From contig NZ_CP062260.1 of assembly GCF_014863545.1 (NCBI RefSeq), positions 6,039,501 through 6,103,500 of the forward strand: DNA of 64,000 nt. Reading direction: 5' to 3'. A program made the position numbers and the translations under genes. Positions 8,947 through 18,305 of the stretch are shown one piece after another. Source of the DNA: Paenibacillus sp. JNUCC32 (lineage in GTDB: Bacteria; Bacillota; Bacilli; Paenibacillales; Paenibacillaceae). The notes below the pieces were generated by a model. The model ran no database searches. It worked only from the letters and a program-made list of their open reading frames with translations, and was not told the origin of the DNA. Position 1 is the first letter of the stretch. Every line of letters begins with the position of its first letter.

Positions 8947-10299
8947 CTATTCGGTGCTTTCGCTGGCCGCTGCAACGGCAGAGGCTTCCTCCGCCGCTTC
9001 TTCAGGCGTTTCTTTGACGATTTGCAGCTTCGTATAGCGGTGGGTCTTCTTCTCGATGACGGTGAACGTCAGGTCATTGTACCTCCACGTATCGCCTTTG
9101 GCGAGTTCGGAGTTATGACCGTACAGCCAGCCGCCGATCGTATCCAGGTCATCCGTGCTCAGGTCCGTATGAAGCAGGTCGTTGATCCGGTTAATGGATA
9201 CCTTGCCGTCTGCGATGATGCGGTTCGGCTCAGGCTGGGTCAGCTCGCGCTCTTCATCCTCGTCGAATTCGTCGCGGATTTCGCCGACGATCTCCTCCAA
9301 AATATCCTCGATGGTGATCATGCCGGACGTACCGCCGTATTCGTCGATCAGGATGGCCATATGCGTGCCTTCCTGCTGCATTTTTCGAAGCAGCTTCTTG
9401 ATCGGGATCGCTTCGGATACCGTCATGGCCGGATGAATCAGCTTGGTCAAGTCGATATTGGAATTGTCATCGAACTCCAGGAAGAACTGTTTGGTGTTCA
9501 CCATGCCGACGATCTGATCCTTGTCTCCGCGGACAACCGGGAACCGGGTGTACTGCTCGCGCTTGATAATCTGCAGGTTGGCGGCAAGCGGCTTGTCAAC
9601 ATACAGACAGATCATGTCGGTACGAGGTACCATAATCTCTTTGGCAAGCATATCGTCAAAAGCAAAAATTCGGCTTACATAACCGTATTCGGCTTGGTTA
9701 ATCTTTCCGCTCTCATAGCTGTCGCTGAGAATCATGCGGAGTTCTTCTTCCGAGTGAGCCTCTTCATGTTCACTTGCCGGATGCATGCCGAACAGGCGAA
9801 CGATTTTATTGGCCGATCCGTTCAAGAGCCAGATGAACGGGTACATAATCCGGTTGAACCATATGATCGGCGTCGCGCAGAGGAACGACACGGCTTCAGC
9901 TTTATTGATAGCGATCGTTTTCGGTGCAAGTTCACCGATAACGACGTGAATGTAAGTCATGATAATAAATGCAAGCAGGAATGAAATCAGCGATGCGATT
10001 GCCGCAGGAATGGCAAGGCTGTCAAACACCGGGTGCAGAATCTTCTCGATGGTCGGTTCCCCGAGCCAACCGAGACCGAGCGCCGTGATGGTAATCCCGA
10101 GCTGACACGCGGACAGATATCCGTCGAGATTCGAAGTTACCTTTTTAACGGCAAGAGCGCCTTTTCGCCCTTCCATCACCAATTGGTCTACCCGGCTGGG
10201 ACGAAGTCTTATGATAGCAAATTCCGTCATAACGAAAAAAGCGGTAGCTGCGATAAGTACAGCGACTAGGAATAAATTCAAGCCTATATTGTCGTCCAA
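8947..10299 (-). CDS. CNNM/CorC (HlyC) family transporter with CBS domains
   Basis: 450 aa from TTG 10299; a GTG at 10308 is also in frame but lies only two bases after the AAAAAGG ribosome-binding site, whereas the TTG is well spaced. Domain order: DUF21/CNNM membrane domain with about four helices (residues ~1-190), two CBS domains (~205-330; MVPRTDMICLYVD and HMAILIDEYGGTSGMITIED), then a C-terminal CorC_HlyC domain (ELTQPEPNRIIADGKVSI onward). Members of this family are linked to Mg2+ efflux and other divalent cation transport (for example MpfA); hemolysin names are historical. It is monocistronic with its own terminator. Confidence 0.93.
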   Translation of the reverse strand: MDDNIGLNLFLVAVLIAATAFFVMTEFAIIRLRPSRVDQLVMEGRKGALAVKKVTSNLDGYLSACQLGITITALGLGWLGEPTIEKILHPVFDSLAIPAAIASLISFLLAFIIMTYIHVVIGELAPKTIAINKAEAVSFLCATPIIWFNRIMYPFIWLLNGSANKIVRLFGMHPASEHEEAHSEEELRMILSDSYESGKINQAEYGYVSRIFAFDDMLAKEIMVPRTDMICLYVDKPLAANLQIIKREQYTRFPVVRGDKDQIVGMVNTKQFFLEFDDNSNIDLTKLIHPAMTVSEAIPIKKLLRKMQQEGTHMAILIDEYGGTSGMITIEDILEEIVGEIRDEFDEDEERELTQPEPNRIIADGKVSINRINDLLHTDLSTDDLDTIGGWLYGHNSELAKGDTWRYNDLTFTVIEKKTHRYTKLQIVKETPEEAAEEASAVAAASESTE

Positions 10300-10357
10300 A
10301 CAAAACACATCCTTTTTGTTATCTGATCTGAATTAGTTTTTTAATAACCAACGTTTA

Positions 10358-10690
10358 CTATGCATGGCTGTCAACATAATTCGATCGAAACTTCAAAGGT
10401 TCTAGCAGCATGTGCTTGAGGAGCAAAAACATATCGGTATCCGTGTTGCATGTAACGTTATGCAAGGAAAGCAGAGACACATGGCGTTTCGACTCCAGCA
10501 TCAACCGAACGGGCTCCGGACTTTTGGGTACCGGCGTCGGCGCTGGAAGAGTGCCTTCAGACGCTTCCATCCCCTGCGTCGCCGCAGCGGAATCGGTGAT
10601 GTCCACTAGGGGGACATTACAAACGGAAGCAATCAGCAGTAAGCCAAGTGTGGAACATATAATTCTGTTTATCCTTCGTATGGGGTCCAA
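10358..10690 (-). CDS. Small secreted protein of unknown function
   Basis: 110 aa from TTG 10690, with AGGAGT about 12 bases upstream. It has a clear signal-peptide-like N-terminus (basic DPIRRINR, then a ~17-residue hydrophobic core with two cysteines), a Pro-rich linker (TLPAPTPVPKSPEPV) and a short C-terminal segment with one cysteine. No family recognised. The frame is the only sizeable one in this gap with a ribosome-binding site, but evidence for expression is indirect. Confidence 0.5.
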   Translation of the reverse strand: MDPIRRINRIICSTLGLLLIASVCNVPLVDITDSAAATQGMEASEGTLPAPTPVPKSPEPVRLMLESKRHVSLLSLHNVTCNTDTDMFLLLKHMLLEPLKFRSNYVDSHA

Positions 10691-10932
10691 GTCGGATCGT
10701 CACTCCTACAATTCGTAATCGATTTGCTCTAAAAAATATATGGCTTAATTGTCAGCGTATGAATATGAAGTGATTTGAGTAGTTGTACGTAATTTCACCA
10801 CGAACGCGGTCTTCAAAACAAGGTATATTGCTATTAATCATAAGAAAAAGTAAGCCACTATGTCAAATAACAGTCGCACTCGGCTATATAAATCCTTATA
10901 TATCAAGGGTTTTTGATGATCGCCAGGCATAC
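10691..10932. other. AT-rich intergenic stretch
   Basis: No gene supported. It is visibly more AT-rich than its neighbours and should hold the promoter of the small secreted protein. An open frame at 10783-11016 runs through the ltaS terminator and into the ltaS 3' end, so I treat it as chance. Confidence 0.4.
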
Positions 10933-10970
10933 AAAAAAAGACAACTCTCCAAGAATTCCGGAGAGTTGTC
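10933..10970 (-). terminator. Intrinsic terminator of ltaS
   Basis: Stem GACAACTCTCC / GGAGAGTTGTC with a short loop; on the minus strand it is followed by seven Ts. It lies 16 bases past the ltaS stop. Confidence 0.92.
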
Positions 10971-10985
10971 CCATGCAGCAAGGGC

Positions 10986-12845
10986 CTATTTATGGTATGG
11001 CAGCTGTCTGATATAACTGTCGGACAGATGAAGCAGCTGGAGCGAGCGTTCGAATTCTTCCTTGGTAGCCTGGGTCTTCTTCACGTCCGAATTCGGAAGC
11101 GGATGCTTGGTTCCGTCCTCAAAGCCGATGCCCGGAATGTACAGGGTCGTATTGTTGATGAACGTACCCGAAGGCAGATAATACCGCTCCGGCAGCAAAT
11201 TATTATCGGTGTGGTTCAGCAGATCCTGGCCGAAATGAAGCTGATTGTCGATCGATACGCCAAGCAGGTTGGACACCGTCGGCAAGAGGTCGATTTGTCC
11301 GCCGACCTGCTCCTTCACTTCAGGCTGAATTCCCTCGCCATGGATGATAAGCGGAATGTTGATCATATCTCCGGAGGTATATTCGCGGCCGTAAATTTCG
11401 TGCATCAGCTCTTTATCCTTGTGGTCCAGGGAGTAAATCGGCAGTCCAAGATGATCGCCGTAGAGAACAATCAAGCTGTTATCCCATACGCCGTCTTTCT
11501 TCAGCTGCTCGATGAATTTGCCGAGCGCGTCATCGGCATAATTCTGGGAACGGATGTAGTCGCCGACAAAGGTGCCTTCATATCGCTCCGGCAGGGTCAT
11601 CCGATATTTATCCTCAGGAATCGTGAACGGATGGTGAGCCGACATGGAAATGACCTGGGTATAGAAAGGTTTACCGGCATCGTTCATTTTCTTCAGCTCG
11701 GCAGCCGTTTTGGTATACAGGGCGTCATCCGAGGCGCCGAAGAACAGCTTATCGTCTTCCCCGAAGAACGCTTTATCGTAATAACGGTTGAAACCGAGCG
11801 CCTTGTACAGCTCCCCGCGGTTCCAGAACTCCACGACGTTGGTGTGGAAGGTCGCGGTATCATATCCTTCCCCTTGCAGCAGTCTCGGCAGGCTTGGCAG
11901 AACCCTGTCCGCATAATGCTGCGTAGCCGCACCCCGCGGCGGGATGTAGAAGGAAGTATTCACAACAAACTCGGCATCCGAGGTATTGCCTTGACCGACG
12001 TTCTGGTAGAAGTTCGGAAAGTAATTGCTCTCGCGGGCCAGCTTGTTGATGTTAGGCGTAATTTCCTTGCCGTCAATCTTGAGGTCGACCAAGAACTTCT
12101 GGAAGGACTCCATCTGGATGATGATCAGATTCTTCCCTTTGGCGACACCTGTGAGCAGGGCCTCCTTATCGGACGCGTTCAGGCCTTTCAATGCGTTGAC
12201 TTTATCCTGGGTTATGGTTTTGGCATCCACGAGCTCTTTATTCTCCTGTTGGAAAATCGTGTAGGCCTCGTAGTTCAGAATCCCCATTTCCTGCGCCTTC
12301 ACGATTTCGTTCATGCTTGCGCGGTTCGGCATGATCTGGAACAGGCACAGCATTAAAGAGACGACAAAAACAATCGGGATGATCTTGCGTTTTTCTTTTT
12401 TGGCATGCCGAATCTTCCAGTTCTTAACGCGGTCGCTGCGCCACAACAGAACGAACATCACGATGATATCCGTGAAGATCAGCAGATAGTAAGGATCCAT
12501 CAAGGAGAATACGCTGTTGCTTACCGCCGTTACCTGGTTCACCTGCTCTAACGCGTGATAGGTAACGATGACACCGTAATATTTATAATACATAATGGCT
12601 GCAAAGAAGATGGCGGTCAGCAGCAGGTTAACGCTCATATAGGCCGTCAGCTTTCGCTTGGAAGCAAACCATTCGATCAAGCTGAACACAAGCCAGATAA
12701 AAGGAATTTCCGTAATCAGCGGTTTCCATGGCATGACATCATCAAAAATGACCGTCCAGGCCAGGTAGCTTTTGAGCAGCATAATAACAGAGAAAAATAT
12801 AAATGGCTTCGTAATCGTTAACCGAAACCGCGAGGTGGAGAACAC
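10986..12845 (-). CDS. ltaS: Lipoteichoic acid synthase family protein (LtaS-type)
   Basis: 619 aa. About five N-terminal membrane helices (residues ~10-180) are followed by an extracellular sulfatase-like domain. Catalytic features are visible: the nucleophile threonine region GQGNTSDAEFV, the metal-binding IQMESFQ segment and YGDHLG near residue ~480. The family polymerises glycerol-phosphate from phosphatidylglycerol onto a glycolipid anchor outside the membrane. The GTG start at 12845 has AAGGAAGG eight bases upstream. Bacilli often carry several paralogues (LtaS, YfnI, YqgS, YvgJ), so this could be a paralogue or a primase. Confidence 0.9.
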   Translation of the reverse strand: MFSTSRFRLTITKPFIFFSVIMLLKSYLAWTVIFDDVMPWKPLITEIPFIWLVFSLIEWFASKRKLTAYMSVNLLLTAIFFAAIMYYKYYGVIVTYHALEQVNQVTAVSNSVFSLMDPYYLLIFTDIIVMFVLLWRSDRVKNWKIRHAKKEKRKIIPIVFVVSLMLCLFQIMPNRASMNEIVKAQEMGILNYEAYTIFQQENKELVDAKTITQDKVNALKGLNASDKEALLTGVAKGKNLIIIQMESFQKFLVDLKIDGKEITPNINKLARESNYFPNFYQNVGQGNTSDAEFVVNTSFYIPPRGAATQHYADRVLPSLPRLLQGEGYDTATFHTNVVEFWNRGELYKALGFNRYYDKAFFGEDDKLFFGASDDALYTKTAAELKKMNDAGKPFYTQVISMSAHHPFTIPEDKYRMTLPERYEGTFVGDYIRSQNYADDALGKFIEQLKKDGVWDNSLIVLYGDHLGLPIYSLDHKDKELMHEIYGREYTSGDMINIPLIIHGEGIQPEVKEQVGGQIDLLPTVSNLLGVSIDNQLHFGQDLLNHTDNNLLPERYYLPSGTFINNTTLYIPGIGFEDGTKHPLPNSDVKKTQATKEEFERSLQLLHLSDSYIRQLPYHK

Positions 12846-13068
12846 CTGTATCGCCTTCCTTTCAGGGCCGCCACAGACCTGTTCGCAAAACTTCGGCGGC
12901 TATTCGTTTTTTAAGAATACATAGACGTTATTCTTACTGTAGATTTACGTTCCGTATACCATTTATTTAACAAAACTAATGAACAGAATTTATTATGACC
13001 TCTTCGGAGGAGGTTGTCAAAGAGTTAAAGTAAGTCCCGAAATTTCCTATAACAACACAAAAAGACGA

Positions 13069-13096
13069 CGAAAAAACCGGCCATCGCCGGTTTTGT
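13069..13096 (-). terminator. Intrinsic terminator of cidAB
   Basis: Stem AAAACCGGC / GCCGGTTTT with a 4-base loop; the minus-strand transcript ends in a run of six Us. It lies just past the cidB stop. Confidence 0.88.
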
Positions 13097-13113
13097 CAGA
13101 GTTTTAGCAAATA

Positions 13114-13803
13114 TTAATAAAGAAAGGACATGATCAGCGGTGCGGTTCCGAGGGTGAAGAGCGCGGCGACGATCATCGAAATGCTGGATATGGTTCCCGA
13201 GAGGGAACTGAATTCGAATGCTTTGGAGGTGCCAGTTCCGTGGGCGCTGGTCCCAAACAGAACCCCTCTCGCGATATCGCCCCGGATCCGGAAGATCCGC
13301 ATGACGGCGGGTCCGATCATGGACCCGAGAATCCCGGTCATAATGACGAAGACGGCGGTCATGTTCGGCACGCCCCCGATCACCTCGGATACGTTCATGG
13401 CGATAGGCGTCGTAATGGAGCGCGGCACCAGGCTGGTAGCCAGAGAACTGTTCAGGTGCATCCATTTTGCGAGAAACGCGGAGGATAACATGGCCAGCAC
13501 CGATCCCGTCAGCACGCTGAGCATAATCTCGGCCGCGTGTTTCTTCAGGGTTTGGAAGTTCTTGTACAGCGGCACGGCAAAAGCGATCGTGGCCGGTCCG
13601 AGCAGCTTGCTGATCCACTGCGCACCTTCATTGTATGATTCATAGGATACGCCCGTTTGTGTCAATATCACAACAATCAGCACCGGCGTGATCAGGAGCG
13701 GCGATAAATAAACCTTCGGCAGGCGGCGATACAGCCTTTTGGCCCCCCCGTAAATCCCGATCGTTAACAGCAGGCCGAGGATGACGGTCAGCAGGATGTT
13801 CAT
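13114..13803 (-). CDS. cidB: CidB/LrgB family protein
   Basis: 229 aa multispanning membrane protein with the LrgB fold: PLLITPVLIVVILTQTGVSYESY near the N-terminus (in two parts), the LGPATIAFAVPLY block, SLVPRSITTPIAM and GTSAHGTGTSKAFE. Its start overlaps the cidA stop as ATGA. CidAB/LrgAB systems were described as holin/antiholin-like modulators of lysis; later work links relatives to pyruvate or glycolate movement. Product choice between CidB and LrgB rests on the divergent LysR gene. Confidence 0.9.
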   Translation of the reverse strand: MNILLTVILGLLLTIGIYGGAKRLYRRLPKVYLSPLLITPVLIVVILTQTGVSYESYNEGAQWISKLLGPATIAFAVPLYKNFQTLKKHAAEIMLSVLTGSVLAMLSSAFLAKWMHLNSSLATSLVPRSITTPIAMNVSEVIGGVPNMTAVFVIMTGILGSMIGPAVMRIFRIRGDIARGVLFGTSAHGTGTSKAFEFSSLSGTISSISMIVAALFTLGTAPLIMSFLY

Positions 13804-14171
13804 GGCGTTTTACGCCCCTTTCTGGATGAGATGAAGCCGGCCGTCAGCCCAGAGCTTACCATCACGATGACGGTGCTGAACAAAACGACGGCCAGAATCT
13901 GGAGCCCTTCGGCTTCCAGCATCGGGAAATATTTCATGATCCCGACCGCGGCGGGGATAAAGAACAGCAGCAGTTCGGCGAGAAGCCAATTGGCGCCGAG
14001 CTCGATCCACTCCAGACGGAGGATCTTGGTTTCGAGAAGGATAAACACAACAACGATTCCGAGAATGCTGCCCGGAATTCCTATATTCAGCCAGGCGGCC
14101 AGTTGATCCATCCCTAAGGAAAGAAGCATGAATCCGGCCACTTGAAGCGTTCCTTTCAACATTTTGACCAT
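13800..14171 (-). CDS. cidA: CidA/LrgA family holin-like protein
   Basis: 123 aa with about four membrane helices, the usual CidA/LrgA length and pattern (GMDQLAAWLNIGIPGSILGI in one block, then a LLLFFIPAAVGIM block). The start ATG 14171 is placed six bases after AAGGAGG; the frame remains open 22 codons further upstream but without a ribosome-binding site and across the shared promoter region. It forms an operon with cidB and diverges from a LysR gene. Confidence 0.9.
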   Translation of the reverse strand: MVKMLKGTLQVAGFMLLSLGMDQLAAWLNIGIPGSILGIVVVFILLETKILRLEWIELGANWLLAELLLFFIPAAVGIMKYFPMLEAEGLQILAVVLFSTVIVMVSSGLTAGFISSRKGRKTP

Positions 14172-14203
14172 GACCGGCCTCCTTATTTTCATTGGTATTG
14201 AAA

Positions 14204-14232
14204 TTTTACAACGATAATTTTCATAGGTAAAA
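14204..14232. promoter_or_regulatory. Possible LysR operator between cidA and its regulator
   Basis: Inverted repeat TTTTAC (14204-14209) and GTAAAA (14227-14232) separated by 17 bases, lying in the 126-base gap between the divergent cidA and LysR starts. LysR sites are typically loose T-N11-A dyads, so this is a candidate only. Confidence 0.4.
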
Positions 14233-14297
14233 TGCATATATCGAATGATAAGTATTCCATTTATCTATACATAGCCAAAATGAAGGGAGCATCGGGA

Positions 14298-15188
14298 ATG
14301 GACATACGGCACCTGGAGTATTTTCTTGAGGTAGCGAGGAACCAGAGCTTCACCAAGGCCGCAGAGAAGCTGTACATTACGCAGCCGACGATCAGCAAAA
14401 CGATTCGCAACATGGAAGACGAGTGGGGCGTCACCTTGTTCTATCGTCAGGGCAAACGGATTGAGCTGACCGACGCCGGCCACATCATGTACCAGCAGGC
14501 CCAGCAGATGGTGGAATCCTTCCAGCGGGTATCGGCCGAGCTGGAAGATCTCATGAACCTGAAGCGCGGCCATCTGCGCATCGGGCTTCCGCCCATGGTG
14601 GGCTCAAGCTTTTTTCCCGAAGTCATCGGGCAGTTCCACCGGGAATATCCGAAGATTACGATTCAGCTGATCGAGGACGGCGCCAAGAAGGTGGAGGCGG
14701 ACGTGGAGAGCGGCCAGACGGACATCGGCGTCGCCGTGCTGCCTGTCAATGAAGACATATTCCATTACTATTCCTTCGTGAAAGAGAAGCTGAATCTGCT
14801 TCTGCATCCGTCCCATCGGTTGGCCGGAAGGGAGCATGTACACCTGAGTGAGCTTGCTGACGAGGCGTTTGTATTGTTCCGCGAGGACTTTACGCTCCAT
14901 GACCGGATTATCCGCGAGTGCGTCAGCGCCGGCTTCGAGCCGCGGGTGGTCTACGAAAGCTCGCAGTGGGATCTCATCAGCGGCATGGTTGCCGCCAATT
15001 TGGGGATCGCGCTGCTTCCCGAAACGATATGCAAAGAGATCGATTCTTCGCGCGTGACGATACTGCCGCTGGACAATCCGTCGATCCCGTGGCAGCTCGG
15101 GATGATCTGGAGGAAAGACCGCTACCTGTCCTTTGCCGTCAGGGAATGGATCAGCTTTACGCGTTCCCTGCTGGGCGAGCATGAGTAA
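14298..15188 (+). CDS. LysR family regulator, CidR-like
   Basis: 296 aa, normal LysR length from ATG 14298, which follows AAGGGAG. The N-terminal winged helix-turn-helix is clear (MDIRHLEYFLEVARNQSF, then AAEKLYITQPTISKTI), followed by the effector-binding domain. It is transcribed divergently from cidAB, the arrangement of cidR and cidABC in staphylococci and bacilli, where CidR activates in response to acetate/overflow metabolism. The ligand here is an inference. The catalase gene lies 108 bases downstream on the same strand and may be a separate unit. Confidence 0.92.
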   Translation: MDIRHLEYFLEVARNQSFTKAAEKLYITQPTISKTIRNMEDEWGVTLFYRQGKRIELTDAGHIMYQQAQQMVESFQRVSAELEDLMNLKRGHLRIGLPPMVGSSFFPEVIGQFHREYPKITIQLIEDGAKKVEADVESGQTDIGVAVLPVNEDIFHYYSFVKEKLNLLLHPSHRLAGREHVHLSELADEAFVLFREDFTLHDRIIRECVSAGFEPRVVYESSQWDLISGMVAANLGIALLPETICKEIDSSRVTILPLDNPSIPWQLGMIWRKDRYLSFAVREWISFTRSLLGEHE

Positions 15189-15296
15189 GTTTGTTATAAA
15201 TTGAAGGGCATTTCATACATTTTCACGCCTTGGACATAATATCCATAGTAAAGAGAACCCATTTACAAGCTTTATAACCAAGGAGGAGTGACATTC

Positions 15297-16919
15297 GTGA
15301 GTGGCCAAGATCATGATGCTAATCATGGAATAAACCAAGAACGGGCAGGATACGCCGAGAATCGGGGCGAGACGGAGCGGGAGGATACGCTGACCAACCG
15401 GCAGGGACATCCTATTTCGGATAATCAGAATGTGCGAACGGTCGGGAATCGGGGGCCGATGACCCTGGAGAACTATCATTTTTTGGAGAAAATCACGCAT
15501 TTTGACCGCGAACGCATTCCGGAGCGCGTCGTGCATGCCAGAGGTGCGGGAGCTCACGGATATTTCGAAGCCTATGGAAAAGTAGGCGACGAGCCGGTTT
15601 CGAAGTATACCCGGGCCAAGCTGTTCCAGGTCGAAGGCAAGCGCACGCCGGTATTTGTCAGGTTCTCAACCGTAATCCACGGTTCCGGCTCGCCTGAAAC
15701 GCTTCGGGATCCGCGCGGATTCGCCGTGAAATTCTACACCGAGGAAGGCAACTGGGACCTGGTCGGCAACAACCTGAAAATATTCTTTATCCGCGATCCG
15801 CTCAAATTCCCGGATATGGTCCATGCGTTCAAGCCGGATCCGGTATCCAACGTTCCGGGTCCCGTAGGCATGTTCGATTTCGTTTCCCGTTCCCCGGAAG
15901 CGACGCATATGATCACGTTTGTGTATTCCCCTTGGGGCATCCCGGCCAACTATCGCCAAATGCAGGGCTCCGGTGTGAATACATATAAATGGGTCAATGC
16001 AGAAGGCACCGGCGTGCTCGTCAAATATCATTGGGAGCCGCTGAAGCAGGGGATTAAGAATCTTACGCAGGAAGAAGCGAACAAGATTCAGGGCATGAAT
16101 GACAGCCATGCGACGCAGGATCTGTACGAAGCCATTGAACGCGGGGATTACCCGGAGTGGGAGCTGTGCGTGCAGATTATGAGCGACGACGAGCATCCCG
16201 AGCTGGAATTCGATCCGCTGGATCCGACGAAGCTGTGGCCGGAGGATCAATTCCCGTTCCTGAAGGTAGGCAAAATGGTGCTGAACAAAAATCCGGAGAA
16301 CTACTACAACGAAGTGGAGCAGGCGGCCTTCGGCACGGGCGTGCTGGTTGACGGGCTTGATTTTTCGGACGACAAGCTGCTGCAGGGGCGTACCTTCTCC
16401 TACTCGGATACCCAGCGGCACCGCGTAGGCACCAACTACCTGCAGCTGCCGATCAATGCGCCGAAGAAACGGGTCGCTACCAATCAGCGGGGCGGGCAGA
16501 TGTCCTTTTTCGTGGATAAGGCGCCTGGTCAAAGCCCGCATGTGGATTACGAGCCGTCCATGACGGATGGGCTGGTGGAGGCATCGCAGACGGCGAAGCA
16601 GCATCAGCCGCATTACGATGCCAACCTCGTGCGGCAGAAGCTCGATCGCACGCTGGATTTCAAGCAGGCCGGGGATACGTACAGAGCGTTTGAGGATTGG
16701 GAGCGAAACGACCTGATCAACAACCTCGTGGGTGCGCTGATCCAATGCGATATCCGGATTCAAGACAAGATGGTGGAATATTTCACGAATGCGGACGAGG
16801 ACTATGGGCGCCGCGTACGGGAAGGACTCGAGCAGGCAAGGAAGGGCTCGAACGAGACCGTCCGGGAGCAGGCCGTAGAGGATGCAAACCGTATGGGCCA
16901 CGAGGCAGACCCTTATTAA
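15297..16919 (+). CDS. Monofunctional haem catalase with N-terminal extension
   Basis: 540 aa. Start GTG 15297 is eight bases from AGGAGG; GTG 15288 is in frame but too close. Catalytic elements: active-site histidine in [11 protein letters not shown], distal asparagine in [14 protein letters not shown], and proximal haem tyrosine in [14 protein letters not shown]. It decomposes hydrogen peroxide to water and oxygen. It is ~55 residues longer than the second catalase in this window (41222), with a polar N-terminal extension rich in Asn/Glu/Arg ([20 protein letters not shown]), a length close to spore-type KatX. I do not see a PerR box at its promoter. A strong terminator follows. Confidence 0.95.
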   Translation: MSGQDHDANHGINQERAGYAENRGETEREDTLTNRQGHPISDNQNVRTVGNRGPMTLENYHFLEKITHFDRERIPERVVHARGAGAHGYFEAYGKVGDEPVSKYTRAKLFQVEGKRTPVFVRFSTVIHGSGSPETLRDPRGFAVKFYTEEGNWDLVGNNLKIFFIRDPLKFPDMVHAFKPDPVSNVPGPVGMFDFVSRSPEATHMITFVYSPWGIPANYRQMQGSGVNTYKWVNAEGTGVLVKYHWEPLKQGIKNLTQEEANKIQGMNDSHATQDLYEAIERGDYPEWELCVQIMSDDEHPELEFDPLDPTKLWPEDQFPFLKVGKMVLNKNPENYYNEVEQAAFGTGVLVDGLDFSDDKLLQGRTFSYSDTQRHRVGTNYLQLPINAPKKRVATNQRGGQMSFFVDKAPGQSPHVDYEPSMTDGLVEASQTAKQHQPHYDANLVRQKLDRTLDFKQAGDTYRAFEDWERNDLINNLVGALIQCDIRIQDKMVEYFTNADEDYGRRVREGLEQARKGSNETVREQAVEDANRMGHEADPY

Positions 16920-16974
16920 TCCTTTGCCGGCCTTAGAGACGCCGTCCCGCAAACGCGGACAGCACGGAATGGCG

Positions 16975-17012
16975 AAGCCGCCTGCACAAGAATGACGTGC
17001 AGGCGGCTTTCC
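16975..17012 (+). terminator. Intrinsic terminator after the long catalase
   Basis: Perfect stem GCCGCCTGCAC / GTGCAGGCGGC with a 9-base loop followed by TTTCCCTT. Confidence 0.82.
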
Positions 17013-17115
17013 CTTATATGGTTGTAAAATATTTGCGGAATGTTAAGATGTTGCAAGGAAACCAAGCGATACATATCGAATCAACATAGAACCATGGGAA
17101 GAGGAGGCTTGCGTT

Positions 17116-18159
17116 ATGGCAATACAAGCGGGAATCATCGGCTACGGCTTGTCCGGGTCGGTGTTTCATGCACCTATCCTTAGAAGCGTGCCGGATTACA
17201 GGGTGCACACGGTTGTATCATCGGATCCGGACAAGGTCCACCAGGATATGCCCGATACGGCCGTTGTCGACAGCGTGGATGAGCTCTTGTCCAATCCGGA
17301 TATCGATGTTGTCATCATTACGAGTCCGAATGCAACGCATTATGAATATACCCGGTTAGCCATCGAGGCCGGAAAGCATGTGGTCGTCGAGAAGCCGTTT
17401 ACCGTAACATCCGCCGAAGCGGACGAGCTGATTGATCTGGCCAAGCAGAAGGGCGTGCTGCTGACGGTGTACCACAACCGCCGCTGGGACAATGATTTTC
17501 TGACCGTCCGCAATCTGCTGGAGACGGGAGCCTTAGGCAAGCTTTCCATCTATCAGTCGCAGTTCAGCCGCTACCGTCCGGAAGTTCAGTCGGAGCGGTG
17601 GAGGGAGCAAGCGATGGCCGGATCCGGGATCTTGTATGACTTAGGTTCGCATTTGATCGATCAGGCGCTGTTCCTGTTCGGCCTGCCGGAGACGCTCTGG
17701 GCGGACTTGAGAACGGAGCGCAAAGGGTCCAAAGCCCACGATTATTTTCATTTGGTGCTGGGTTATAAGACGTTTCGCGTCATTCTGCATTCCGGTTCGC
17801 TGGTACGGCAGGCAGGGCCGAAATTCGAGCTGCATGGCGATAAGGGAAGCTTCCTGAAATATGGAACGGATCCGCAGGAAGGCCAGCTGAAGCAGGGCAT
17901 GCATCCCGGGGATGCGGGCTGGGGCGAAGACCAGCCGGACCAATACGGGGAGCTGGCTACCGAGCTGAGCGGGCTGGCGGTGCAAGGGGAGATTGAGACG
18001 CTGCCGGGACGCTATCAAGCTTTTTACCAGGGATTGGCCGAAGCAATCCTTAAAGGCGGTTCGCTGCCTGTCCAGCCTGAAGAAGCCCGCAATGTCATTC
18101 GGATGATCGAATATGCCCTGCAGAGCCATCAGAAGGGCCGGTTGATCAAGATCACGTAA
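17116..18159 (+). CDS. Gfo/Idh/MocA family oxidoreductase
   Basis: 347 aa. N-terminal Rossmann domain with GYGLSGSVFHAP as dinucleotide loop and the family EKPFT motif (VVVEKPFTVTSAEAD); the C-terminal half is the alpha/beta substrate domain with GSHLIDQALFLFG. Similar proteins include YdgJ/YvaA-type oxidoreductases acting on scyllo-inosose or sugars; the substrate here cannot be read. Start ATG 17116 follows AGAGGAGG. It is a single gene flanked by the catalase terminator and a 146-base gap before pdaA. Confidence 0.93.
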   Translation: MAIQAGIIGYGLSGSVFHAPILRSVPDYRVHTVVSSDPDKVHQDMPDTAVVDSVDELLSNPDIDVVIITSPNATHYEYTRLAIEAGKHVVVEKPFTVTSAEADELIDLAKQKGVLLTVYHNRRWDNDFLTVRNLLETGALGKLSIYQSQFSRYRPEVQSERWREQAMAGSGILYDLGSHLIDQALFLFGLPETLWADLRTERKGSKAHDYFHLVLGYKTFRVILHSGSLVRQAGPKFELHGDKGSFLKYGTDPQEGQLKQGMHPGDAGWGEDQPDQYGELATELSGLAVQGEIETLPGRYQAFYQGLAEAILKGGSLPVQPEEARNVIRMIEYALQSHQKGRLIKIT

Positions 18160-18305
18160 ACATGCGGCCGCATCCGAAAACAGGACTGTCCTGGATTGAC
18201 ACATAGTTTGCTCCGATTTGTGGGATATTAGGTGATGCCACCCTTGGTACGTCTTTCATCAGGGGAGTCGATCCATATCACAACAATGAAGGAGAGAGAA
18301 CGGAT

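Noticed and set aside
10783..11016. 77-codon + strand frame downstream of the small secreted protein
   Set aside because: It runs through the ltaS terminator hairpin and into the ltaS 3' end, with no ribosome-binding site.
15666..16952. 428-codon minus-strand open frame opposite the long catalase
   Set aside because: Antisense shadow of a well-supported catalase; no ribosome-binding site or family motif.
18195..18230. TTGACA upstream of pdaA as a sigma-A promoter
   Set aside because: No -10 hexamer at 16-18 bp. A sporulation sigma promoter is likelier but I could not identify one confidently.
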